Shown here piece after piece: positions 41,910-51,179 of a stretch of 64,000 nt of DNA. A program made the translations under genes and the position numbers. The notes below the pieces were generated by a model, which had not been told where the DNA came from, did not search any database, and worked only from the letters and a program-made list of their open reading frames with translations. This DNA is from Ascidiaceihabitans sp039975415 (GTDB lineage: Bacteria; Pseudomonadota; Alphaproteobacteria; Rhodobacterales; Rhodobacteraceae). Each line of letters opens with the position of its first letter. The first letter of the stretch is position 1. The stretch lies in assembly GCF_039975415.1 (NCBI RefSeq), contig NZ_JBDWHD010000010.1. One strand, 5' to 3'.

Positions 41910-42518
41910 ATGATAACATTGCATCACCTGAACAAGTCCCGCTCTCACCGTATCCTTTGGTTGTTGGAGGAACTTGGCGTCACCTATGACATCAAACACT
42001 ACGCACGCGATGCCACCACAAATCTGGCGCCACCGGAATTGACGGCGCTGCATCCCTTGGGCAAGTCGCCAATGATCGAAATGGACGGACGCCTTATCAC
42101 CGAAAGCGGGGCCATCGTTGAGATGCTATGCGCCACGCATGCGCCGCATATGATCCCGAAGGCGGGCACCGATGCCTATGTCCAACACTTGGAGTTGATG
42201 CATTTTGCGGAAGGCTCGGCGATGACCCCGATTTTGCTGAACTTGTATGTCGGCCGTCTGGGTGATGCTGGTGCGCCATTGCATCCACGCATTCAGGAAC
42301 AGCTGGACGCGCATTACGGGTACATGAACGATATGCTGCGCAATGGCGGGCATTATGTCCTTGATGATTTGTCTGCGGTCGACATCATGCTGAGCTTCCC
42401 TGCCGAAATCGCACTCATGCAGGGGCGCGGTGATGACTTCCCAAGGCTGAAAGCCTTTGTTGAACGCATCCACGCCCGCCCTGCCTATCAAAAGGCACTA
42501 GAGCGCGGTGCCAAGTGA
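41910..42518 (+). CDS. Glutathione S-transferase family protein
   Basis: 202 residues. N-terminal thioredoxin-like domain (HHLNKSRSHRILWLLEELGV; then HPLGKSPMIEMDGRLITESGAI, with the cis-Pro and the glutathione-contacting ES), and a C-terminal helical domain. The Ser of SRSHRI is the usual catalytic position for this subgroup. It starts a chain with the aldo/keto reductase (4-base overlap) and the FAD enzyme. Confidence 0.9.
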   Translation: MITLHHLNKSRSHRILWLLEELGVTYDIKHYARDATTNLAPPELTALHPLGKSPMIEMDGRLITESGAIVEMLCATHAPHMIPKAGTDAYVQHLELMHFAEGSAMTPILLNLYVGRLGDAGAPLHPRIQEQLDAHYGYMNDMLRNGGHYVLDDLSAVDIMLSFPAEIALMQGRGDDFPRLKAFVERIHARPAYQKALERGAK

Positions 42519-43447
42519 CTGCTTTGATCGCCTCTGACGGAACAACAGCGTCAAAGCTGACCTTCGGGACCATGCAATTCGGTGGGAAAGCCGACAAAGC
42601 CGCATCACATGCAATGTTTGAAGCGGCTTTGGCGGCTGGAATCACGCATTTTGACACGGCCTATGTTTACACCGACGGGGCATCAGAAACCTTTTTAGGT
42701 GACATGATCAAACCGCATCGGGACCGTTTGGTCATCGCAACGAAAGCCGCCTATGTTGGCGGATCGACAAAGGCAAATATCCTTAAACACTTCGACATTT
42801 CACGTCAGCGTTTGCAACTTGATATGGTCGATCTTTTGTATTTGCACCGCTTTGATGATGGCACCGATCTGGCCGAAACCTTTGAAACCTTGGCCGAACT
42901 GAAGCAGGCCAAAGCCATAAGATACATCGGCGTGTCCAATTTTGCGGCATGGCAAGTGATGAAGGCTCAGGCTGTTTGCGCAAAGCTTGATATGGGTATT
43001 GATGTCATTCAGCCGATGTATTCCCTCGTCAAACGGCAGGCCGAGGTAGAGATCATGCCAATGTGCATCGACCAAGCCATTGAAATTGTGCCCTATTCCC
43101 CATTGGGCGGTGGCCTACTGACGGGAAAATATGCACAAGGCGGGACAGGTCGGTTGACCGAAGATGACAGGTACGCTGCAAGATACGGCCAGCCTTGGAT
43201 GCACGATGCAGCTGCCGCCTTTGCCCGGCTCGCTGCACGCGAAAGCATGGCACCGGCGACCCTGGCCGTGGCATGGGCAGCTGCGCATGCAAGCCAACCG
43301 AAACCGATTGTGTCGGCACGTTCAGTGGATCAGTTGACCCCTTCGCTTGATGCAATGACGACACGGCTCAGCCCCGATCTTTACGCAGAGATTTCCGCCC
43401 TGACACCCACACCTGCCCCCGCCACAGACCGGCTTGAGGAAGCATGA
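42515..43447 (+). CDS. Aldo/keto reductase, aldose-dehydrogenase-like
   Basis: 310 residues. The tetrad is Asp47 and Tyr52 (THFDTAYVYTDG), Lys77 (IATKAAY) and His111 (LLYLHRFDDG). The closest group by feel is the D-threo-aldose dehydrogenase type rather than Tas. It starts with GTG at 42515, overlapping the GST stop (GTGA), and overlaps the FAD-oxidase start by 4 bases, so the three genes are one transcript. Confidence 0.9.
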   Translation: MTALIASDGTTASKLTFGTMQFGGKADKAASHAMFEAALAAGITHFDTAYVYTDGASETFLGDMIKPHRDRLVIATKAAYVGGSTKANILKHFDISRQRLQLDMVDLLYLHRFDDGTDLAETFETLAELKQAKAIRYIGVSNFAAWQVMKAQAVCAKLDMGIDVIQPMYSLVKRQAEVEIMPMCIDQAIEIVPYSPLGGGLLTGKYAQGGTGRLTEDDRYAARYGQPWMHDAAAAFARLAARESMAPATLAVAWAAAHASQPKPIVSARSVDQLTPSLDAMTTRLSPDLYAEISALTPTPAPATDRLEEA

Positions 43448-44508
43448 CAGACATTATTATCATTGGCGGCGGCATTGCAGGCATTTCCCTTGCGGCCCGC
43501 CTGTCAGACCATGCACATGTCACAGTTCTGGAAACGGAAAACGCGCTTGGGTATCACGCATCTGGCCGATCCGCCGCCCTGTATGAACCAAACTACGGGG
43601 CCCCATCCGTCAACGCACTCAGCCGCATGGGCGAACGCTATTTTCAGGATGGTGGGTATTTAAGCGATCGCGGGTTTTTGTTGGTTGCACAAAACGGGGA
43701 AGATCGCGCTTTTGAAAAAGACCTGAATGATTTGAACACGAACGAAATATCTGTCGAAGACGCGCGTCAGATCGTGCCAATCCTGAAGCCGTCCATCACC
43801 CGTGCTGCTTATCATTCCGGCGCCTATGACATTGATACAGATCGCCTTATTCAGGATTTTGCCAAGCAAACACGCAGCAACGGTGGTGAAGTCATTACCG
43901 GCGCTGCGGTAACGCGATCCGAGTTTGCGGATGGGCTTTGGACCGTACACACAAGTGACCGCGTTTTGCAGGCGCCGACGCTGGTGAACGCCGCCGGCGC
44001 ATGGGCGGACGACATTGCAAAACTGTCGGGCATCTCCCCAATCGGGTTGACACCTTATCGTAGATCCTTCGCCCGTGTCCCTGCACCGGGGGAACACGAT
44101 GTTTCGAAATGGCCCATTTTTTTTGGTGTTGGTGAAACATGGTACGCCAAACCAGATGCAGGTAAGCTATTGATTTCACCCGCAGATGAAGACGCGGCTT
44201 CGGCCCATGATGCCTTTGCCGATGACATGGTGATCGCGATGGGAATTGACCGCTATCAGCAACATGTCACAGAAGAAGTCACACGCGTCGAAACCACATG
44301 GGCCGGGCTACGCACATTCGCACCTGACCGAACATTGGTGTTGGGGCGCGACGCGGGGAACCCCAGTTTTGTTTGGTGTGCCGGACAAGGCGGCTACGGG
44401 TTTCAAACGGTTCCTGGCGCCAGCCAATTTCTAGCTGATGTCATGCTGGGTCGTGTGTCTAACGTCGACGCCGAATTGGTCGCGGCACTTTCTCCTCATC
44501 GGTTTTAA
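43444..44508 (+). CDS. FAD-dependent oxidoreductase (D-amino-acid-oxidase family)
   Basis: 354 residues. The N-terminal GGGIAG (8-13) binds FAD, LETENALGYHASGRSAA follows, and the C-terminal end is VWCAGQGGYGFQTVPG with the second FAD-contacting glycines. This is the DAO/glycine-oxidase family, which oxidises amino acids or secondary amines in the cytoplasm. The substrate is unknown. It is the third gene of the GST-AKR-oxidoreductase chain. Confidence 0.88.
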   Translation: MTDIIIIGGGIAGISLAARLSDHAHVTVLETENALGYHASGRSAALYEPNYGAPSVNALSRMGERYFQDGGYLSDRGFLLVAQNGEDRAFEKDLNDLNTNEISVEDARQIVPILKPSITRAAYHSGAYDIDTDRLIQDFAKQTRSNGGEVITGAAVTRSEFADGLWTVHTSDRVLQAPTLVNAAGAWADDIAKLSGISPIGLTPYRRSFARVPAPGEHDVSKWPIFFGVGETWYAKPDAGKLLISPADEDAASAHDAFADDMVIAMGIDRYQQHVTEEVTRVETTWAGLRTFAPDRTLVLGRDAGNPSFVWCAGQGGYGFQTVPGASQFLADVMLGRVSNVDAELVAALSPHRF

Positions 44509-44524
44509 AAGGTTAAAAATTCTC

Positions 44525-45292
44525 ATGTTCAAAAAGTTTGCAATCACCGCTGTTCTTGCTCTTGTTGCGGCTTGCGGTGCACCAAGTGGCACAAGCGTTG
44601 GTCCGATGATTATCGGTGACAGTGATCCGGTGCGGTTTTCAGGCAAACAACCAACCACTTTTGCTGTGCGGGGGATGGATGCAGCACGGTTCCAAAAATC
44701 TGTTGATTGGGCACGGGCAAAGGCGGTTGGGATCGAATTTGTGTTCCTGAAAGCCACCGAAGGCGGTGATTTGAAAGACATAAAGTTCCGTGACCACTGG
44801 CGCGGCGCAGGCCGTGCAGGCGTGGCGCGTGGTGCCTATCATTTTTACTATTTCTGCACCGATCCCGCGACGCAGGCCCGCTTTTTCATCCAAAACGTGC
44901 CGCGCACCAAGGGCAGCCTGCCGCCTGTCTTGGACATGGAATGGAACCCGTTCTCACCAACCTGCAAACGGCGCCCCGACGGGGCAACTGTACGTGCCGA
45001 AATGAAGGTTTGGATGGACATCGTCGAAGCCCATTACGGACAGCGCCCCATCATCTACACGACACCGCGATTTTACAAAGAAAACGGGCTAAGTGCGATC
45101 AAACGCGAAGAATTCTGGCTGCGGACGACGGCCAAAACCCCACGCGAAGCCTTTCCAGGCCAGCCTTGGCGTTTTTGGCAATACACAGCCACAGGCACGT
45201 TGCCAGGCACGCCCGGCGCTGTTGATATCAACGCCTTTAACGGCAGTGCAGAGGACTGGGCGGCGTGGCGCGCACGCCGCTCAGTTCAATAA
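44525..45292 (+). CDS. GH25-family lipoprotein (lysozyme-like)
   Basis: 255 residues. A lipobox (LVAAC, Cys17) anchors the protein. The glycosyl hydrolase 25 domain shows GMDAARFQKSVDWA (catalytic-site Asp in strand 1), FVFLKATEGGDLKDIKF, ARGAYHFYYF and VLDMEWN (the DxE motif), ending in FWQYTATGTLPGTPGAVDINAFNG. GH25 enzymes cut peptidoglycan between MurNAc and GlcNAc. As a lipoprotein it is likely to act on the cell wall from the periplasm. ATG 44525 starts the signal peptide; a longer frame overlaps the FAD gene. Confidence 0.87.
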   Translation: MFKKFAITAVLALVAACGAPSGTSVGPMIIGDSDPVRFSGKQPTTFAVRGMDAARFQKSVDWARAKAVGIEFVFLKATEGGDLKDIKFRDHWRGAGRAGVARGAYHFYYFCTDPATQARFFIQNVPRTKGSLPPVLDMEWNPFSPTCKRRPDGATVRAEMKVWMDIVEAHYGQRPIIYTTPRFYKENGLSAIKREEFWLRTTAKTPREAFPGQPWRFWQYTATGTLPGTPGAVDINAFNGSAEDWAAWRARRSVQ

Positions 45293-47794
45293 TCAGCCGT
45301 CGATGCGAATAACCGCGTTCTTGGGGTCATAGGGGCTGTCTTCCGTGATCTCGCAATCCCACAGCTGGTCTTGCATTTTGATCTGAAGCTTGGTGCCCGG
45401 CACTGCGATGTCCGCGGGCACGTATCCCATGCCAATCTGCTTGTTGAATGCCACAGAATAGCCACCAGAGGTCAGACGCCCCACGCGAGTATCGCCATGA
45501 TACAACGCTTCGCGCCCCCATGGATCAGCGTCGCTTGGACCATCGATCAGAACGGTGACGCATTTGCTGCGCACGCCTGTTTTCACAAGCGCATCCTTGC
45601 CGTAGAACTCTTTGTTCAGATCAATAAAACGCGGCAAATCGGCTTCCATTGGTGTCGCGTCGCGGCCCAATTCGTTGCCAAAGGCACGATAGGATTTTTC
45701 CTGACGCAACCAGTTTTGCGCCCGTGCGCCCACCAGCTTAAGGCCATGAGGTTCGCCAGCGGCAAGTATCTGATCCCAAAGGTAGTTTTGCATTTCAATT
45801 GGATGGTGCAATTCCCAACCAAGCTCGCCTGTGTAGGCCACGCGGATGGCGCGGACCGGGCACATACCCAATTCGATGTTGCGCATCGTCAGCCATGGGA
45901 AGCGCTTGTTGGACAGCACTGTGGACGGGTCACCGTCTTTCACAAGCGCATTCAAAACGTCACGCGACTTTGGCCCTGCAATGGCAAAAACACCCCACTG
46001 CGTTGTGACATCGTGGCATTCGATATACCCAAACTCGGGCGCTTTATCTTCGATGGCTTTGCGCAAATAGTCGCTGTCGTAGGCGGTCCAAGCGCCTGCA
46101 GACACAAGATAATATTCATCCTGCGCAATACGTACGATGGTGTATTCCGTGCGGGTTGTGCCATGAGATGTCAGCGCATAGGTCAAGTTGATGCGCCCGA
46201 CGGATGGCAGTTTGTTGCAGGTAAACCAATCCAAAAATGCTGTCGCACCGGGGCCTTTTACGACGTGTTTGGTAAAGGCAGTCGCATCAATCAAGCCAAC
46301 GCCTTCGCGGATCGCTTTGGCCTCTTCCACGGCATGGTTCCACCATGCACCGCGGCGGAACGAACGACCGTCGTGATCAAAGTTATCGGGCGCATCCAAA
46401 GGACCGTAGTAGTTGGGGCGTTCCCATCCGTTCACAAACCCGAACTGCGCGCCCAGCGCTTTTTGGCGATCAAATACAGGGGCTGTGCGCAACGGGCGAC
46501 ACGCCGGACGCTCTTCATCGGGGTGATGCACAATGTAGACGTGATCGTAGCATTCTTCGTTTTTGCGCGCGGCAAATTCCGTCGTCATCCAGTCGCCGTA
46601 GCGCTTGGGGTCCAGTGACGCCATGTCGATTTCAGCCTCTCCATCGACCATCATTTGCGCAAGGTAATAGCCTGTGCCACCCGCCGCGGTGATGCCAAAG
46701 CTAAAGCCTTCAGCCAACCACATGTTGCGCATGCCCGGCGCCGGACCCACAAGCGGGTTACCGTCAGGCGTATAACAAATCGGACCGTTGAAATCGTCTT
46801 TCAGACCGCTTTCTTCACAAGACGGCATCCGGTGGATCATCGCCATGTATTGTTCTTCGATCCGCTCCAGATCAAGTGGGAACAGGTCCGCGCGGAAGCT
46901 GTCTGGAACACCATATTCGAACACGGCCGGCGCGTTCTTTTCGTAAACGCCCAAAATCCATCCGCCGCGTTCTTCGCGGACATAGGATTGCGCGTCGGCG
47001 TCACGGATAACAGGGTGTTCCGGATTGCCTTGGGCACGGTAATCGACCAAGGCAGGGTCTTGATCCATAACGATAAATTGGTGCTCAACCGGGATCGCAG
47101 GCATCTTGATGCCCAACATCTTGGCAGTGCGCTGCGCATGGTTGCCTGATGCGGTTACAACATGTTCCGCGGTGATCACGATCTGCTCGTCTGACGGCAC
47201 AAGATTGCCGCCCTGTTCAACCATTTTCGTTGCGGTGACTTCCCAATGGGTGCCGTTCCAATGGAAGGCATCGGCCTGCCATTTGCGTTCAATCATCACA
47301 CCACGCTGGCGTGCCCCTTTTGCCATGGCTTGGGTCACGTCGGCCGGGTTAATGTAGCCGTCGGTTTCGTGGTAAATCGCGCCTTTTAAATCCTCGGTAC
47401 GGATCAGCGGCCACTTCGCCTTGATCTGCTCTGGCGTCATGAATTCATACGGCACATCGCAGGTTTCTGCCGTGGACGCATATAGCATGTATTCGTCCAT
47501 GCGTTCATCGGTTTGTGCCATGCGCAGGTTGCCAACAACAGCAAAACCCGCATTCAAACCTGTCTCGGCTTCCAACGCCTTGTAGAAATCGACGGAATAT
47601 TTGTGGATGTGGGTTGTCGCAAATGACATATTGAACAAAGGCAACAGGCCTGCCGCGTGCCATGTTGAACCTGACGTCAATTCGTCACGCTCCAGTAACA
47701 TCACATCATCCCAGCCCGCCTTGGCCAGATGGTACGCAATTGAGGTGCCAACCGCACCACCGCCTACAACCAATGCTTTCACTTGCGTTTTCAT
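45293..47794 (-). CDS. Dimethylglycine/sarcosine dehydrogenase-type FAD-GcvT oxidase
   Basis: 833 residues, the full length of the DMGDH/SARDH family. N-terminal FAD domain with GGGAVGTSIAYHLA; STWHAAGLLP carries the His that binds FAD covalently in dimethylglycine dehydrogenase. The middle has the family loop region, and the C-terminal half is a GcvT folate-binding domain (GLIDATAFTKHVVKG, then RIAYTGELGWELHHP-like VAYTGELGWELH). It oxidises N-methyl groups of dimethylglycine, sarcosine or similar compounds and passes formaldehyde to tetrahydrofolate. The exact substrate is not certain. The ligand would fit the glycine betaine made by the carnitine operon 36 kb away. Confidence 0.9.
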   Translation of the reverse strand: MKTQVKALVVGGGAVGTSIAYHLAKAGWDDVMLLERDELTSGSTWHAAGLLPLFNMSFATTHIHKYSVDFYKALEAETGLNAGFAVVGNLRMAQTDERMDEYMLYASTAETCDVPYEFMTPEQIKAKWPLIRTEDLKGAIYHETDGYINPADVTQAMAKGARQRGVMIERKWQADAFHWNGTHWEVTATKMVEQGGNLVPSDEQIVITAEHVVTASGNHAQRTAKMLGIKMPAIPVEHQFIVMDQDPALVDYRAQGNPEHPVIRDADAQSYVREERGGWILGVYEKNAPAVFEYGVPDSFRADLFPLDLERIEEQYMAMIHRMPSCEESGLKDDFNGPICYTPDGNPLVGPAPGMRNMWLAEGFSFGITAAGGTGYYLAQMMVDGEAEIDMASLDPKRYGDWMTTEFAARKNEECYDHVYIVHHPDEERPACRPLRTAPVFDRQKALGAQFGFVNGWERPNYYGPLDAPDNFDHDGRSFRRGAWWNHAVEEAKAIREGVGLIDATAFTKHVVKGPGATAFLDWFTCNKLPSVGRINLTYALTSHGTTRTEYTIVRIAQDEYYLVSAGAWTAYDSDYLRKAIEDKAPEFGYIECHDVTTQWGVFAIAGPKSRDVLNALVKDGDPSTVLSNKRFPWLTMRNIELGMCPVRAIRVAYTGELGWELHHPIEMQNYLWDQILAAGEPHGLKLVGARAQNWLRQEKSYRAFGNELGRDATPMEADLPRFIDLNKEFYGKDALVKTGVRSKCVTVLIDGPSDADPWGREALYHGDTRVGRLTSGGYSVAFNKQIGMGYVPADIAVPGTKLQIKMQDQLWDCEITEDSPYDPKNAVIRIDG

Positions 47795-47909
47795 CTGCGA
47801 TTCCCTCCGCGTAAACTTGGCACCCTTTTACGGCGCACGCAGAAAAACCGTGCCAAACAGCCGACAAGTCATGTCAAAAAACCGACCTTTGCCTGCAATG
47901 CATCTGCGA

Positions 47910-49316
47910 TCAAACAGCAATCACTTTGCCGGGATTCATGATGCCATGCGGGTCCAACGCCGTTTTGATGGCCCCCATGACATCAACGGTGGATTGCCCA
48001 AGCTCTTTTGCCAGATATGGTATTTTGCCTTGCCCTATCCCGTGTTCGCCTGTGCAGGTGCCATCCATCGAAATTGCCAATTCGTTCAACCAACTGACAA
48101 ATGCGCCCGCACGGGCCATTTCATCGGCGTTTTGTTCATCTATCAAAAGCAGACAGTGAAAATTGCCGTCCCCCACGTGGCCGACAATCGGGGATACAAA
48201 ACCTTCTTCGTCCAGACGCACCCGCGCGGCGTTCACACAGTCCGCTAAACGCGAAATCGGGACACAGACATCGGTAGAAATGCCCGCCGCACCGGGGCGC
48301 AATTGCAATGTCGCCCAATAGGCATCATGGCGTGCCTGCCAAAGCTTGTTTCGTTCTTCCGTGGATGTCGTGGACGTATAGCCCCCGCCCCCATGTTCTT
48401 GCGCAATTTCGCCAAACATCTCGGCCTGTTCCAGCACGCTGGCCTCGGAGCCATGGAACTCAAGCAACAACAAAGGTTCTTCGGGCAAATCCAATTTGGA
48501 ATACGCATTGCACGCCTTCACCTGAATAGCATCCAGCAACTCGATGCGGGCCACCGGAATCCCGAATTGAATAACCTGCATCACAGTCTGGCACGCTGCA
48601 TCCACCGTGGGAAAGGTACACCGGGCGGAACTGATCGCCTCGGGGATACCCTGCAATTTCAATGTGATTTCGGTGATAAGACCCAAGGTGCCTTCGGACC
48701 CGACCATAAGCCGCGTCAGATCGTACCCTGCTGATGATTTTTTGGCGCGCTGCGCTGTGCGGATCACTTCGCCATTGGCCATCACCGCTTCGATCGCCAG
48801 AACATTGTCTTTCATCGTGCCATACCGCACCGCGTTGGTGCCGCTAGCGTTGGTCGCGCTCATGCCGCCCAATGACGCGTTGGCGCCCGGATCAATGGGA
48901 AAGAACAAGCCCTGGTCGCGCAGGTGGGTATTAAGCTGTTCACGCGTGACACCCGGCTGCACGACACATGACAGATCGTCAGAATGTACTGCCAAAATCT
49001 GGTCCATCTGTGTGACATCCACCGAAATACCGCCCGCCGGGGCGTTCACATGCCCTTCAAGCGATGTGCCCGTGCCGTACGGGATCACCGGCACTTTGTG
49101 CGTGGCGCAAATATCCACAATGGATTGCACTTCTTCCCTTGAGGACGCGAAGACCACACCGTCAGGGGATTGGTTTTTCAGCCACGTGGTGGTGTGCCCG
49201 TGTTGTTCACAAATAGCGTCACCGGTTTGAAACCGGTCGCCGAACTGCTGCTTGAGAACCCCCAAAACCGTGGCAATCCCGTCTTCGTTGCGTTTCAGTT
49301 CGGTGACTTTCGCCAT
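47910..49316 (-). CDS. FAD-linked oxidase, D-lactate dehydrogenase/GlcD type
   Basis: 468 residues. PCMH-type FAD domain (VPVIPYGTGTSLEGHVNAPAGG; NASGTNAVRYGTMKDNV; GSEGTLGLITEITLKL) and a C-terminal domain ending in TGEHGIGQGKIPYL. This is the D-lactate dehydrogenase (cytochrome)/glycolate oxidase GlcD family, acting at the inner membrane on 2-hydroxy acids. GlcE and GlcF partners are absent, so a single-subunit D-lactate or D-2-hydroxyglutarate type is more likely. It is upstream of the DMGDH-type gene in the same direction (115-base gap). Confidence 0.88.
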   Translation of the reverse strand: MAKVTELKRNEDGIATVLGVLKQQFGDRFQTGDAICEQHGHTTTWLKNQSPDGVVFASSREEVQSIVDICATHKVPVIPYGTGTSLEGHVNAPAGGISVDVTQMDQILAVHSDDLSCVVQPGVTREQLNTHLRDQGLFFPIDPGANASLGGMSATNASGTNAVRYGTMKDNVLAIEAVMANGEVIRTAQRAKKSSAGYDLTRLMVGSEGTLGLITEITLKLQGIPEAISSARCTFPTVDAACQTVMQVIQFGIPVARIELLDAIQVKACNAYSKLDLPEEPLLLLEFHGSEASVLEQAEMFGEIAQEHGGGGYTSTTSTEERNKLWQARHDAYWATLQLRPGAAGISTDVCVPISRLADCVNAARVRLDEEGFVSPIVGHVGDGNFHCLLLIDEQNADEMARAGAFVSWLNELAISMDGTCTGEHGIGQGKIPYLAKELGQSTVDVMGAIKTALDPHGIMNPGKVIAV

Positions 49317-49328
49317 TGTGGCCTCCCT

Positions 49329-51107
49329 TTATTCTCCCAGCGCGATACCTTCCCGTCGGGGGTCTGCGCCGCCTTGCAGCGTCTCGCCAATCGCAATGGC
49401 ATGCAAGCCCGAATTCAGGCCACGCGCCCCCACATCAAAGCCCATGGCCGTCAGCGGCCCTTCCAGTGCTGTCGCATCTGTGCCGTCTTCAACGTCGTAT
49501 TTGCCAAAACGATTGACCGCATGGGGCACTGATACAGCTTGCTGCACATCCATCCCCCAATCGACATAAGCAATGATGCTTTCGGCCACATACCCGATGA
49601 TCCGGCTGCCGCCCGGGCTGCCAATCGCCAGTACCGGCTTGTCATTTTGCATCACAATCGTTGGGGCCATGGAGGATCTTGGCCGCTTTCCGGGCTCAAT
49701 CCGGTTGGCAATTGGCACCCCATCGCGATGACTGCGGAAGGAAAAGTCCGTCAATTCGTTGTTCAGCAAAAACCCGTTGGTCATCACACGGCTGCCAAAG
49801 GCATTTTCGATGGTCGTGGTCATAGAGGCCACGCTGCCGTAGCTGTCCACAATCGAAATATGCGACGTCGAGGGCAGCTCTATCGCCTCATCATCTGCCC
49901 AGTTGAGCGCATGGTCAAATGCAGGCGTTCCGGCCGACACGTCCTTTAGCGCCGTATCACCGGTCAACAATTCGGCCCGCTCTGCCAGATAGGCGGGATC
50001 GACCAGCCCCTTTGTCGGGACCGGCACATAATCGCTGTCCGCCATGTAGCGTCCGCGGTCCGCAAATGCCAATCGCGACGCGTCGCCCATCAGGCGGCGC
50101 ACATCCGGATCACCAGGCCCCGCGCTTAGATCATAGCTGTCCAGCATCCCCAGAATTTGCCCCACGGTCAGCGCACCAGAAGACGGCGGACCCATCCCGC
50201 ACACATCCAGTCCACGGTATGTCGCGCAAACGGCTGGACGTGCTTTGGTCTGGTAGATGGCCAAATCGATCGTACTTAGAACACCCGGAGATGCTGCGCC
50301 CTGAACGGCATCCACAATACCCGCGGCAATTTCACCGCCATAAATCGCATTGGCGCCGTTCTGTGCCATCGCCTGCAACGTCGCCGCGTAGGGGGCATTC
50401 TTCAACGTATCCCCAGATTGCAGCGCCACACCACCCGGCAAGAAATACGCTTTGGTTTCGGGATGCACGGAAAGCCGTTCCGCATCGCTTTCAACCAAGC
50501 CCGCAAGACGTGGAGAGACCGAGAAACCGTTTGTGGCCAATGCAATCGCAGGTTCGAACAAGCCGCTCCATTGTGATTTCCCCCAGCGGTCATGCGCCTC
50601 TTGCAACAACGCCGGCGTGCCGGGGGTGCCCACAGACAGCCCCCCCACCACAGCATCAAAAAAGCCCATGGGTTCGCCATCGTCGTTTTGGAACAGTCGG
50701 GGCGTTGCAGCCAAAGGCGCCGTTTCACGACCATCCAGCGTCATCAATTCTCCGCTGGCGGCATCGAAATATACCAAAAACGCACCGCCCCCGATGCCGG
50801 AAGATTGCGGTTCAACCAGACCCAGCACGGTTTGCACAGCCACCAACGCGTCCGCCGCTGTGCCCCCTGCCCGCAATACATCCGCGCCCGCTTTTACAGC
50901 ATGTGGGTTTGCAGCTGCCACCATCCAGTTTTGCGCTTGAACCGGCTTGCCCAGCGCCTTGGCTTCAAGCGCTGCTGTGACCGTCGGATCAATGGAGGTG
51001 AATTGGCCGTCTGTCGCCCCTTCGGGTTGCACAGCGTCAGCCGTTTGCTGTGCCAAACCCGCGCTTGCGCTTAGGACCAACGCCAAAGTAACTGCTGTCG
51101 TCCGCAT
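49329..51107 (-). CDS. ggt: Gamma-glutamyltransferase
   Basis: 592 residues with a Sec signal peptide (cut near GLAQ, about residue 18). The protein is made as a precursor and cuts itself: the nucleophile is Thr414 in LPSTSHISIVD, which becomes the first residue of the small subunit. The GxxGG region (GIGGGAFLVYFD) and GSPGGSRI near the C-terminus are family motifs. It moves or hydrolyses the gamma-glutamyl group of glutathione in the periplasm. ATG 51107 has GGAGG upstream. It is 12 bases upstream of the lactate-dehydrogenase-type gene, so the two may be co-transcribed. Confidence 0.93.
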   Translation of the reverse strand: MRTTAVTLALVLSASAGLAQQTADAVQPEGATDGQFTSIDPTVTAALEAKALGKPVQAQNWMVAAANPHAVKAGADVLRAGGTAADALVAVQTVLGLVEPQSSGIGGGAFLVYFDAASGELMTLDGRETAPLAATPRLFQNDDGEPMGFFDAVVGGLSVGTPGTPALLQEAHDRWGKSQWSGLFEPAIALATNGFSVSPRLAGLVESDAERLSVHPETKAYFLPGGVALQSGDTLKNAPYAATLQAMAQNGANAIYGGEIAAGIVDAVQGAASPGVLSTIDLAIYQTKARPAVCATYRGLDVCGMGPPSSGALTVGQILGMLDSYDLSAGPGDPDVRRLMGDASRLAFADRGRYMADSDYVPVPTKGLVDPAYLAERAELLTGDTALKDVSAGTPAFDHALNWADDEAIELPSTSHISIVDSYGSVASMTTTIENAFGSRVMTNGFLLNNELTDFSFRSHRDGVPIANRIEPGKRPRSSMAPTIVMQNDKPVLAIGSPGGSRIIGYVAESIIAYVDWGMDVQQAVSVPHAVNRFGKYDVEDGTDATALEGPLTAMGFDVGARGLNSGLHAIAIGETLQGGADPRREGIALGE

Positions 51108-51179
51108 AATATCCTCCACAATGTTTGAAATGATGTGGGGTGAACTTTAGCCACATCATTCCGAAAGCAAAGTGGAAAA

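Noticed and set aside
45371..46618. 415-residue open frame opposite the DMGDH-type gene
   Set aside because: Antisense to the GcvT and FAD domains; no motif.
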